Below, one piece after another: positions 34,290 through 44,560 of a stretch of 64,000 bases of DNA. The stretch's first letter is position 1; each line of letters begins with the position of its first letter. The stretch covers positions 495,431,501 through 495,495,500 of the forward strand of contig CM057451.1 of NCBI GenBank assembly GCA_016271365.2, read 5' to 3'. The position numbers and the translations under genes are program-made. Origin of the DNA: Neoceratodus forsteri. Its lineage: Eukaryota > Chordata > Ceratodontiformes > Ceratodontidae. The notes beneath the pieces were generated by a model, which ran no database searches, had not been told where the DNA came from, and saw only the letters and a program-made list of their open reading frames with translations.

Positions 34290-35738
34290 ATCATGGGAGG
34301 ATGGTGTGGTATAGTATCTGAGGACTGGAGGAGGGCAGATGTGATTCCCCTTCACAAAAGTGGGAGCAAGACAGAGGCAGGAAACTACAGACCTGTCAGT
34401 TTGACCTTAGTGGTAGGGAAAATGATGGAATCACTTCTGAAGGAAAGAATTGTTGAGTACCTAGAGGCCAGTGGAGCACAGGACCCAAGGCAGCATGGAT
34501 CACAGCAGAAAGGTCATGTTAGAGAAATGTAATTGATTTCTTTGACTGGGTGACCAAAGTAGTAGACCAAGGAGGGGCTGTGGACATGGCCTACCTAGAC
34601 TTTAGCAAGGCATTTGACACAGTCCCACACAAAAGATTAATAAACAAATTAGCCAGCCTGGGAGTGGGTCTCAGGGTAGTAGCCTGGGTAAAACACTGGC
34701 TGAACAACAGGAAATAGAAGGTAATAATAAATGAAGTCCACAGTGAAGAAACGGGGGTTACTAGTGGGGTACTGCAGGGTTCAGTACTGGGGCCGGTCCT
34801 TTTAAATGTCTTTATAAATGACATTGCAGAAGGACTGGAAGGAAAAGTATGTCTCTTTGCAGATGGCACAAAGATCTGCAACAGGGTTGATATGCAAGGT
34901 GGGATGGAAAGGATGAAAAGGGACTTGGCAAGGTTGGAGGAATGGTCAAATGTATGGTAGCTTAGATTCAATGCAAAGAAGTGCAAAGTAATGCACCCGG
35001 GAAACAAAAACCCAGGAGAAGAGTACACAATGGGGGGTGAGATATTGACAACAACAAAAATGGAAAAGGACCTGGTGGTAGTCATATGAGATGACCTAAA
35101 GGTGGGCCAGCAATGTGAGAGGGCAGTAAGGAGGGCTGGGGGGATACTGAGATATGTAGGGAGAGGCATCACCAGTAGAAAACAGGAAGTTGTTGTCCCA
35201 CTGTACAGACAATTGGTAAGACCACATCTAGAGTACTGTGTACAGTTATGTAGACCCCATCTCCACAAAGACATAGACAAGGTGGAGGCTATCCAGAGGA
35301 GGGCAATCAAAATGGTGAAGGGTCTGCACCGGAAGACATATGAAGAAAGACTAAAGGACCTTAAGATGTATAGCCTCAATGAAAGGAGGGAGAGGGGGTA
35401 GCATCTTTCAGAAAAAGAGATGTGCAAGAACAAGGGGGGACACTTTGAAGATAATAGGGGGACAGCTCAGAGGTAATGTGATAAAGTATTTCTTCACAGA
35501 GAGAGTTGTAGAGGCATGGAACAGCCTTCTTGGGGAGGTCATAAGAGTCAAAACCAGTGGGGGAATTCAAGAATGCATGGGACAGACATAAGGTAATTCT
35601 AATTGGGGGTAGGAGGAAGTAGGCTGTTGGTTAACTAGGATCTGCAGCTTATCCATTTGGTAGGGAAATGGGCAGACTAGGTGGGCCAACCAGTCCTTAT
35701 CTGCCATCAGATTCTGTGTTTCTATGTTTCTAGTTGCA
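34290..35738 (+). mobile_element. CR1-clade LINE, forward, RT and 3' end
   Basis: The copy starts inside the RT: 34293-34532 has SEDWRRADVIPLHKSGSKTE, NYRPVSLTLVVGKMMESLL and DPRQHGS. Near 34590 comes YLDFSKAFDTVPHKRLINK. The active-site box near 34852 is LFADGTKIC, so the second catalytic aspartate is replaced by glycine. 35102-35401 gives VVVPLYRQLVRPHLEYC and AIQRRAIKMVKGLHRKTYEE. The 3' UTR contains GGGCCAACCAGTCCTTATCT and ends in GTTTCTATGTTTCTAG at 35718-35733. It is the same family as the reverse copy at 36184-40035, facing it tail to tail. Confidence 0.85.
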
Positions 35739-35744
35739 AATCTG

Positions 35745-36183
35745 AATTCTTTATATCTTGTAAAATATGGCCTTGCAAGCAACCTCATTTTTCTTTCTGA
35801 GTGAACACAGTAGGAGTCATGCCAAACAAATGTAAATATCTTGGAAAGTATACAAGTTACCAATATACAACCAACATGAAAGTTGTTCAGGACAAAATGA
35901 CCTTTCAAATGAGGGTAGTCACTAATGTGAATTCATGAGAGTTTTTAAATATAGCCATCCAAAAGGAGAAAAGTGTGAAGAAAAAATGAAAATTCAGGTA
36001 ATCAGATGGTCTTAGTTAAAATAATGTAATTAGTGCAGCTTAATGAATAGGCTCATTGTAAATGTATTTTTGTCCTGAACAACTTTCGTGCTGATGATTT
36101 ATGTGTAACGTGCATACTTTTAGAGATATTTACATTTGTTTGACATGACTCCTATGAAAAATTAAAATTGTGGTAATCAGATG
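35745..36183. mobile_element. Foldback MITE between two opposed CR1 tails
   Basis: The left arm (about 35800-35940) has GGAGTCATGCCAAACAAATG, AAAGTTGTTCAGGACAAAAT and CCTTTCAAATGAGGGTAG. The right arm (about 36020-36165) has the inverted order: TTGTCCTGAACAACTTTC, ATATTTACATTTGTTTGACA and TGACTCCTATG. The centre is A+T-rich with no ORF. The ~440-bp size and long arms fit a non-autonomous foldback/MITE. It is related to the larger structure at 42190-44560 and the arm at 34120-34289. Confidence 0.7.
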
Positions 36184-36414
36184 AAACATAGAAACATAGA
36201 AACATAGAAGTTGACGGCAGATAAGGACCGCAAGGCCCATCCAGTCTGCCCATTTCTTTTTCTACCTTATAAATGTGCCATCGGGCCTTTGCTCTGTCAG
36301 TGACTTATCTATTCATAGTCATTTGTATTGCTCCCTTATGCCTATCCCATGCATGTTTGAAGCCCTGCACTGTATTCATAGCCACCACTTCTTGTGGTAA
36401 GCCATTCCATGCAT

Positions 36415-37790
36415 CTACCACCCTTTCTGTGAAAAGAATTTCTTCACATTCCCCCTTAATCGGCATCCCTCTAATCTCATGCTGTGTCCTCTTGTCCTGC
36501 TATTTTTCTTATATTTAAACATGTTAGACTCTTTCACCTTGTTTATGCCCTTAAGGTGTTTAAATGTCTTGATCATATCACCTCTCTCCCTCCTTTGCTC
36601 AAGGGTATACATATTGAGCTCCATTAATCTGTCCTCATATGTCTTCTGATGCAGTCGCTGCACCATTTTGGTTGCCCTTCTCTGGACTGCCTCAATTTGG
36701 TTAATGTTCTTGTGAAGGTGTGGCCTCCAATACTGCACGCAGTACTCCAGATGGGGCCTAACCAATGTCTTGTACAGAGGGATTATTACCTCCCTCTTAC
36801 GACTTGTGATACCCTCACTAATACACCCTAACACCCCCTAGCCTTACCTTCTGCTTTAGAGGTCTGCTTGGATGATTTTAGGTCATCAGTGATGATGATG
36901 CCCAAGTCTCTTTCTTCCTTTGTGACTGTAGCAACTCCTCCCAGCCTATAAGTGGCTTCAGGGTTTCTCTTCCCTATGTGCATGATTTTGCACTTCTTTG
37001 CATTAAATCCCAGTTGCCACTCTTCTGACCATTCTGCTAGTTTATCCAGATCTCTTCTCATTCTGCCCACCCCATCTGGATCATCTACTCTGTTGCAGAT
37101 CTTGGTGTCATCTGCAAACAGACAAGCCTTACCCTCTAGTCCATCTCTGAGGTCACTAATGAAGATGTTGAATAGGACTGGCCCCAGGACTGATCCTGAG
37201 TACCCACTTGTGACTTGCATCTCTTCTGACTGTATACCATTTACCACCACTCTCTGTTTTCTGCCCGTCAACCAGTTTGCCACCCAGTTGACCAACTTCT
37301 GACCCAGCCCGAGCCTACCCAGCTTATTTATCAATCTTCTATGTGGAACAGTGTCAAAAGCTTTGCTGAAGTCAAGGTAGGCGACATCAACTGCTCCCCC
37401 TTGGTCCACCACTCTGGTTACCCAGTCAAAGAAATCTATGAGATTAGTTTGACAGGACCTTCCTTTTGTAAACCCATGCTGTCTTGGATCCAGTGCCCCT
37501 ATGGATTCCAGGTGTTGCACTATCCTTTCCTTAAGGAGTGCCTCCATAATCTTGCCCACTACTGAGGTAAGACTGACCGGTCTGTAGTTCCCTGCCTCCT
37601 CCCTGCTACCACTCTTGTGGAGTGGGATCACATGAGCCCTTCTCCAGTCTTCTGGGACCTCTCCTGTGCTCAGAGACTCACTAAACAATTCTGCTAATGG
37701 CTCTGCTAGTTCCACCTTTAGCTCCTTAAGTACCCTGGGATGTATGCCATCAGGTCCCATTGCCTTATCCACCCTGAGCTTAGCAAGCTG
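36415..37790 (-). pseudogene. CR1 ORF2 reverse transcriptase and C-terminal block
   Basis: 36828-37772 is a 314-codon open segment. It starts MDKAMGPDGIHPRVLKELKV, then VPEDWRRAHVIPLHKSG, YRPVSLTSVVGKIMEALL, HGFTKGRSCQTNLIDFFDWV, VAYLDFSKAFDTVPHRRL and LGPVLFNIFISDL. The active-site box is LFADDTKIC (37103-37129, both aspartates), followed by FNAKKCKIMHIGK. The usual GVPQGSVLGP has become SGYSGSVLGP. A frameshift near 36830 leads to 36415-36834 with LGCISEGITSRKREVIIPLY and LVRPHLEYC. It is the most intact RT in the window. Confidence 0.9.
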
Positions 37791-38114
37791 GACTTTCTCC
37801 TTTCACTAATGTATCTATAGAAAGTCTTGTCACCTTCTTTTACTGTTCATGCTAGTGTTTCCTCAGTTTGGGACTCTGCCTGCCTTACTGCCTTACCTGC
37901 TTCCCTTAGGGCAGTTTGGTATGCCTCCCTATCTTCATCCCGCTGTGTTCCTTATATTTTCTGAAGGCCAGCCTTTGGCTCTGACCTTTCTGCTACTGTA
38001 TTTGAGAACCAAAGTGGTTTCCTTCTTCTTTTGCACTTCCTTTTCTGTCTAACACAATGGGATGTTGCTTCAAGTATTGTATCCTTAATGCTTGCCCACT
38101 TTGCCTGTACCTCC

Positions 38115-38860
38115 TCACCTGTGTTTCTTTTTGCCAGGGCTAGCCAGGGCTAGCTTAACTCTGTTGGCCATCTTATCAAAGTCAGCTCCTCTGAAGTCCC
38201 ATATTTTTGCCTTGGAATGGGATGATTTAGATGTAGTAGCCAAATTGAACCATACCATGTGATGGTCACTGGCCCCCAGGTGACCTTCTACTTGGAGATC
38301 TGTGATCCCTTCTTTGTTAGTCAGTACTAGATCTAGGATAGCCCTTTCTCTTGTGGGTTGCTGTACCAGTTGTTTGAGGCCCTCCCCCTGCAGGGAATCC
38401 ACTATGAGTCTAGTTCTGGCAGATGTTCCTGCTGGTATTGACCAATCTGTATCTGGCATGTTGAAGTCTCCCATTATCAGAACCTCCCTTTAGTTGTCAT
38501 GTTTTGTATATCTTCTAACAGTAATGTGCCTATGTCCTCCCTCTGGTCTGGGGCCTGTAGACAACCCCAGTTCTTATGGCTGTCCCATTTCTGTTTCAGG
38601 GTGACCCACAGTTCTTCTGGCTCCTTATGTGTATTCTGAATTTCTGTAGCTTTGATATTTTCATTAACATACAGGCCACTCCTCCCCCTTTTGCACTCGG
38701 TCTCTTCTGAACAATACATAGCCAGGTACTGAAGTCTCCAAGTGTGGTTACTGGTAAACCATGTCTCACTAATTGCTACTATGTCCAGTTTAGCCTCTGA
38801 CATTATTGCCTGCAGGTCTGGAATCTTATTTCCCAGGCTGTGAGCATTTGTGTACATGAT
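38115..38860 (-). pseudogene. CR1 ORF2 endonuclease domain
   Basis: Two segments hold the APE-type nuclease. 38477-38857 has YTNAHSLGNKIPDLQAIMSE and DIVAISETWFTSN, giving the Asn and Glu motifs. 38115-38474 has MGDFNMPDTDWS, RAILDLVLTNKEGITD and LGASDHHMVW, giving the GDxNxPxxDW and SDH motifs. The frame shift between them is near 38475. Expected active-site residues are all present, so inactivation is by frame breaks, not by catalytic substitution. Confidence 0.85.
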
Positions 38861-39054
38861 TTTCCATTGGCCAGATTTTGGTGTGTTAGTTGTTGGGTGA
38901 AGTTGGCATTACCCTGTGCATCGTGTGGAGACAAACCTTTTTCTTACCTGGTGATGCAAATGAATGGCAAACACGCTGAATTCCTGTTTGACCACTAGCT
39001 GAGAGGGAGGGGTGTTCTTCCCATACGTATGGGGTGCTGCACCTCTCCCCCATT

Positions 39055-40005
39055 TGCTAGTTTAAATATTCTGCAAAGATGTCAAACTTCTGCCCCAATG
39101 CACTGACTCCTCTTTAGTCAGATGCAGTCCATCAAATTTAAAGAACTTTCGCTCCCAGAACTTTGCCAGTTCCTACAAATCTGTGTCCTTTTCCTGGCAC
39201 CAGTCCTTGAGCCACATGTTTAGCTCCCTATCTCCTTCTCTGACCTTCCATCCATCTGCTCCTTCTCCCAGACTGGCAGGATCTCAGAGAGGAGATGCCA
39301 GACGAAATAGATGATAGTTTGTCACCCAGCCTAGTCAGGTGTTCCTTGGTCTCCACAACTGACCAGCTGGTGAGATCATAGTCCCTATGGTACTAGGACA
39401 TCAATGTTTTTCTCCTGCTTTGTGAACAATTTTAGCAATGCGGTCAGTGTCTCTCCATGCTGATGTACCTGGGAGACATCTGACCATCACCCCTGGCTGG
39501 AGATGGTATCAACTCCCTGAATCATGGAGTCTCCTATGATCAAGTTTTTGGATTTCCTTTGTGCTTGTTTAGTTTTGGTTCCTGATTTGGGTGAGTATTG
39601 TTGTGCTAGCTCCTGTGCCCCAGTGTCCTGCTCTGCAGTGTCTTCTGCCTCTTTATTTGATTTCAGAGATAGAGGCAGATACCTATTGTAGTGTTTATAT
39701 GGTTTGGAGGTAATGTGTGGAGAGCAGAGTGATGGGGCACCTGATTTGCTCCTCCTAACCACCTGCCAACCTCCTGGTCCAACTACCCTCTGGGTCGAGG
39801 TTTTTCTGTTGGATGCTGGGGAAATGGTGGGTGGTTCTTATAATGTATTTCCTCTTCAATATGAAATCGAGGCGTGCAATCTCTGCCCATGCTGCCCGGA
39901 GCTGAGACCTAAGATCTCCAAAGGCCCAGCATGTAGGACAGTGTCCTAAATCCTGTAAGACTGTCCTTCTGAAAATTGTTCCACAGTACCTGCAGTTAAT
40001 AAATC
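39055..40005 (-). pseudogene. CR1 ORF1 remnant: zinc finger and SGNH esterase
   Basis: Near 40003 the reverse strand gives CRYCGTIFRRT...CPTCWAF, a Cx2C...Cx2C finger, then LRSQLRAAWAEIARLDFIL, a helical segment. This is the same order as ORF1 of the 27-kb LINE. 39487-39762 contains KNLIIGDSMIQGVD, esterase block I with its serine. Block V, KFDGLHLTKEESVHWG, sits at about 39095-39145 and keeps the Asp and His. Block III is not readable and the coding is split over several frames with stops, so the protein is not made intact. Confidence 0.7.
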
Positions 40006-40035
40006 CATTCCAAATAAGTTGTGGGGTTTGTAACC

Positions 40036-40384
40036 TAGTCAGAGTAATTAGAAGGAAAAAAATGCAAGTAATGGTTTAATTGTGCTTTGTTTAACTTGTA
40101 TAACAAGTTAAATTACTAGTGCCCTGTAAATGAGATCACCTTGTGGAGGCCCACTGATCCGCCACTTCCTGCTCTGCCACAGGAAATGTCACAAATGTGG
40201 TATCTATAAAAGGAGTGTAGCGTGGGGTGGTTGGGGATGGGGTGGTGGCTGGCCCTTCCTTGCCTAAAAAGAAGAACCACGGACGAAAGAACAAGGAGGT
40301 AAGAGCAGAAACAATCAGTCAACAACAAATGCAGTAACCCTGAAAGCTTATCCTAATGTTAGATAAAACTGTAAAACCTGTAAA
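40036..40384 (+). promoter_or_regulatory. Stretch with TATA-like site and splice-donor-like site
   Basis: The forward strand has GTATCTATAAAAGGAGTGTA at about 40200-40219, a good TATA-box candidate. About 90 bp downstream is AACAAGGAGGTAAGAGCAG at 40289-40307, resembling a 5' splice site. A perfect 10-bp inverted repeat TTTAACTTGT/ACAAGTTAAA lies at 40090-40112. It could be an LTR-like promoter or 5' leader of an unidentified element reading into the tandem array. No coding sequence was found, and chance occurrence is possible. Confidence 0.3.
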
Positions 40385-42190
40385 GCACCACCTGTAATAA
40401 TTTCAGAGAAGATATACCCTGTAAGAAACACTTTGCTCCAGAGAAAAATAAAGCAGTAACAGAAGATATACCTTGCAAAAGACAATTTGAATCAGAAGAT
40501 TACAGCAGTAATCTGTTAGCACACACCTGTAGGCACACCTTGTAATAATGCAGAAGAAGGTATACCAGCAACAACAATTTGAATCAGAGAAAAAATAAAG
40601 CAATGAAATGTTAGCAACAAACCATAGCAATCCCTGTGAGTAAAAAAAATAATAATAAAAACACCACCACACAGTAAATCTGCTTAGCCAAACTAAGTCT
40701 TAATCCTTCTCCCTTGCTCTGGTAAGTTTCTCTACTCTGCCTTTCAAGCAGTCTTAGAAGGAAAGAGCTCAGGTGAAGCTAGGTGCCTTGGCCAGCAAAC
40801 CAAGTCTTCTACCTCCAAGATATCAACTAACCTGACCTTTTAACCCTTCTTTCTGTTGGAAATTACTGACAGTTTGCCAGCTCCACCCCCCACATACACA
40901 CCTAATCCTTTGGAAGAGCTGTGGGAGGAAAAGCAATTAGCTCTTTCAATGTGAGAAGGAGACTGAAACACCTCTGAGACAACAAACCTTTTCAACAAAC
41001 AAGAATAAAATAAAACACAGTGTCAAACAGTAATTTTGCTTAGCCCAATGATAAAAAAGTCACAAAATGTAAGCTCCACCTGTAATACAGTAATTTCAGA
41101 GAAGATATATCCTGTAAGAAACACTTTGCTCAGAGAAAAATAAAGCAGTAACAGAAGATATACCTTGCAAAAGACAATTTGAATCAGAAGATTACAGCAG
41201 TAATCTGTTAGCACACACCTGTAGGCACACATTGTAATAATGCAGAAGAAGGTATACCAGCAACAACAATTTGAATCAGAGAAAAAATAAAGCAATGAAA
41301 TGTTAGCAACAAACTGTAGCAATCCCTGTGAGTAAAAAAAAAAAATAAAAACACCACCACACAGTAAATCTGCTTAGCCAAACTAAGTCTTAATCCTTCT
41401 CCCTTGCTCTGGTAAGTTTCTCTACTCTGCCTTTCAAGCAGTCTTAGAAGGAAAGAGCTCAGGTGAAGCTAGGTGCCTTGGCCAGCAAACCAAGTCTTCT
41501 ACCTCCAAGATATCAACTAACCTGACTTTTTAACCCTTCTTTCTGTTGGAAATTACTGACAGTTTGCCAGCTCCACCCCCATATACACACCTAATCCTTT
41601 GGAAGAGCTGTGGGAGGAAAAGCAATTAGCTTCTTCAATGTGAGAAGGAGACTGAAACACCTCTGAGACAACAAACCTTTTCAACAAACAAGAATAAAAT
41701 AAAACACAATGTCAAACAGTAATTTTGCTTAGCCCAATGATAAAAAGTCACAAAATGTAAGCTCCACCTGTAATACAGTAATTTCAGAGAAGATATACCC
41801 TGTAAGAAATACTTTGCTCCAGAGAAATAAAGCAGTAACAGAAGATATACCTTGCAAAAGACAATTTGAATCAGAAGATTACAGCAGTAATCTGTTAGCA
41901 CCTATGTAGGCACACCTTGTAATAATGCAGAAGAAGGTATACACAACAACAATTTGAATCAGAGAAAAAATAAAGCAATGAAATGTTAGCAACAAACCGT
42001 AGCAATCCCTGTGAGTAAAAAAAAAATAAATAAAAACACCACCACACAGTAAATCTGCTTAGCCAAACTAAGTCTTAATCCTTCTCCCTTGCTCTGGTAA
42101 ATTTCTCTACTCTGCCTTTCAAGCAGTCTTAGAAGGAAAGAGCTCAGGTGAAGCTAGGTGCCTTGGCCAGCAAACCAAGTCTTCTACCTA
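40385..42190. repeat. Tandem array of ~690-bp units, about 2.6 copies
   Basis: The landmark GAGAAGATATA(C/T)C occurs at about 40408, 41101 and 41789, giving periods of 693 and 688 bp. Each unit contains GACAATTTGAATCAGAAGAT, CAGTAATCTGTTAGCAC, AAAACACCACCACACAGTAA, AGTTTCTCTACTCTGCCTTT or near variant, and GGTGCCTTGGCCAGCAAACC. Units are highly alike, differing mostly by small indels and A-run lengths. Reverse-strand ORFs of up to 99 codons are Cys/Phe/Tyr-rich artefacts. The last unit is cut at 42190 by a foldback arm. The array begins ~350 bp beyond the 5' end of a reverse CR1. Confidence 0.85.
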
Positions 42191-44560
42191 GATGGCCATA
42201 GTTTACAAAATATAATTAGTGCAGCTTAATGAATATACTCATTTGAAAGGTATTTTTGTCCTGAACAATTTTCATATTAGTTTTTTTATCTTTAACTTGT
42301 AAAGTTTTAGAGATATTTACATTTGTTTAGCATAAATCCTATTGTACATCTAAACAGCCTCAGTTTTGCAAAAAACGATGCCACTCAAGTGAAATTCTAA
42401 ACCAGACCACCGTGTTCATCTCTTGTCATGCAGAATTTAAACTGGACAGGAACTGATTTCTTATGTACAGCTGTTTGAAATGTCTCTTTTTTCATAAATT
42501 ACATTGTTCCTCTAAAGGATCCCTATTTACCTGTGCATGAATAAACACTGAAGCTAACAGTTGTGTTTTGTATTGTTTTCTTTGTATGGACAACATTCTG
42601 TGCAGTTCCTTTCATGGAACCAAGAATTTTGAGTTTTGACTATGTCACTTCATGGTTTCAGAACTGTGGGCACTGTACTGATAAATTCCTGCTAACATTT
42701 TTGAAACCGTTAAGCCACAGAAAAACTTGTTGCCGTATTGGTCCTTGTAACACAAGATCCACAGGAACAGATAATCTGATACCTTTTATTGGACCAACAG
42801 AGTTGTTTTGTTACAAAAGAACACAGGTGCATTTAGCTTTTGGATTACACCGAATCCTTCATCAAAAAACACTGGCAGTTGTTTTAAGAGAACATACTTT
42901 CTCAAAACCCAGATCATACAAAAAAAAAAAAACAGATTAAAAGTTATTAAGGACCCCATTGGTTAAAACTGCATTAAAAAAAAAAAAAACAACATACCCA
43001 TATAAAGACAGCAAAAGTTCCATCAAAAGAAAGCTATCCCAAGGTCAAATGACACTGACTTGAAAGTTCACTCCCTGAGAAAAGCTATAAACCACATGAA
43101 GCTTCATTTTAATACCCTCTATGTGTGTCTGTGCAAGCATTAGTAAATGGAAGTGATTAAAAACCTCAAGGAAAAATAAGCTTAAAGAGCAGCTGACAAT
43201 TTTAGGAGAACTTTAACAAAACACAATATTTAGATAACATTCATCTTGTATTTCACATTAGTTCTTTATTCCTCCTCCCCATTATTTATTGCTGAGGTAA
43301 ATTACACGAAAACAGGATTTTTGCTCATGAAAAGTTCATCTGTTTCTGCTGCTGTCTTCCTACCTGAGGTCATAATGCACTGCTTGTGACATTACAGTTA
43401 CTTTCATGGCAACAGACTGTGATGTCACAACAGAGCATTATGACTTGAAGTAGGGAGTATGCTATAGAAGAAGATTAACTTTAAACTAAGGGATGAAAAT
43501 CATGTATTCATGCACATTTCATCAATAATAAATAGGAGAAATCTAGAATATATATAGCATACAAGCAGAATTTTACCTATTTATTATGTTTGACAGAGTT
43601 TTCTTTCAGGTATCAGTAGCTCTTTCAGCAATACATAGTAAATAATGTTAAAAGTCTTATACATATGAACATATCTATGTGTTAAGAAAAAATAGGTTAG
43701 AAGACAACCTGCCCTAGTGTAAATTAAGCATTCACCAGCTGTTTCACACAGTGGTGTCAATCAAATTTTACACAGTGTACTGTTCAAATACATTTTTCTT
43801 AAACTCTGTGTACAATAAGTCCATATTACTCATGAATAGTCAAACTTATACTGTCTTAAACATGATATATTTGCAATTATGTAACAAGTGACTAGTGTAT
43901 GTGTATATTCAAAACCGACACCTAACACAGGCCCCCTTCTAATTGAGATACTGTTATCCTAATATGTCCATGTATCAACATGTGTCCATATGTACCTAAA
44001 CTGCTGTTGCATTAAATAACAGTTCTATAAATCTAAAACAAAAACAAAATATAACTGACAGCTTTGGCTTTTATTCAGGTACAGTTAAACAGGGATCCTT
44101 TAGAGGCATGAATATAATTTATAAAAATAGAGACACTTCAAACACCTGCACATAAGTAATCAATTTGTGTCCCCTTTAACTAATTCAGAGCCATTATGTG
44201 TTTAGAATGTTGGAGACTGAATTCCAAACTGCTTTTCATTGAGAATCTTCCTGAGGCATTGTGCAGAATTCTTATCAAATGTGCACACATTCAAAACAAA
44301 TCTAAATATCTTTAAAACTATTACAGGTGCACAAAAATAACCAATCTGAAAGTTGTTCAGGACAAAAAGACCTTTCAAATGAGGGTAGTCACTAATCTGA
44401 ATTTCTTACATTTTGTAAAATATGGTCATCTTATTACCTCTATTTCCATTTTTGTTTTTACAAAATTCACTTCCCTGATAGCAATTTAAGAAAAACTATA
44501 AAGAATTTAAATTAGTGACTACCCTCATTTGAAAAGCCTTTTTGTCCTGAACACAACCAT
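42191..44560. mobile_element. Foldback element with ~370-bp arms and 1.5-kb spacer
   Basis: The left arm (about 42191-42565) and right arm (about 44060-44420) are inverted copies. CTCTAAAGGATCCCTATTTA (42511) pairs with CAGGGATCCTTTAGAGGCAT (44090). TTTGTCCTGAACAATTTTCA pairs with TGAAAGTTGTTCAGGACAAA (44350). AGATATTTACATTTGTTTAG pairs with AACAAATCTAAATATC (44298). The end near 44350-44560 is itself palindromic: GTTCAGGACAAAAAGACCTT against GCCTTTTTGTCCTGAAC. The spacer (42566-44059) is A+T-rich and holds no transposase. It is related to 35745-36183 and 34120-34289. Confidence 0.7.
42566..44059. other. Spacer within the foldback, no gene recognised
   Basis: The stretch is A+T-rich and has long A-runs near 42918 and 42976. 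The section around 42775-42870 (GATACCTTTTATTGGACCAA, then CTTTTGGATTACACCGAATC) looks like a common interspersed-repeat fragment, but the family was not identified. The one ORF, 42563-42940 forward, has no domain. Confidence 0.35.

Larger units (their letters stand above)
36184..40035 (-). mobile_element. Nearly full-length CR1 LINE, reverse
   Basis: Read from 40035 down there is ORF1, endonuclease, RT, C-terminal block, 3' UTR and a (GAAACATA)n tail at 36184-36211. It is the only copy besides 27156-31595 to retain ORF1. Protein blocks are close to those of the copies at 3950-4590 and 34290-35738, so this is the reference copy for that GC-richer family. Several frameshifts exist, yet ORF2 has one 314-codon open segment. 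A ~690-bp tandem array starts about 350 bp beyond its 5' end. Confidence 0.85.

Noticed and set aside
40403..41901. Reverse-strand membrane-protein-like ORFs in the 690-bp array
   Set aside because: They are Cys/Phe/Tyr-rich translations of an A-rich repeat, recur with each unit, and show no codon-level conservation or domain.
42775..42870. Named interspersed repeat (DNA-transposon-like)
   Set aside because: The wording of the sequence looks familiar, but I could not assign a family without a library search.
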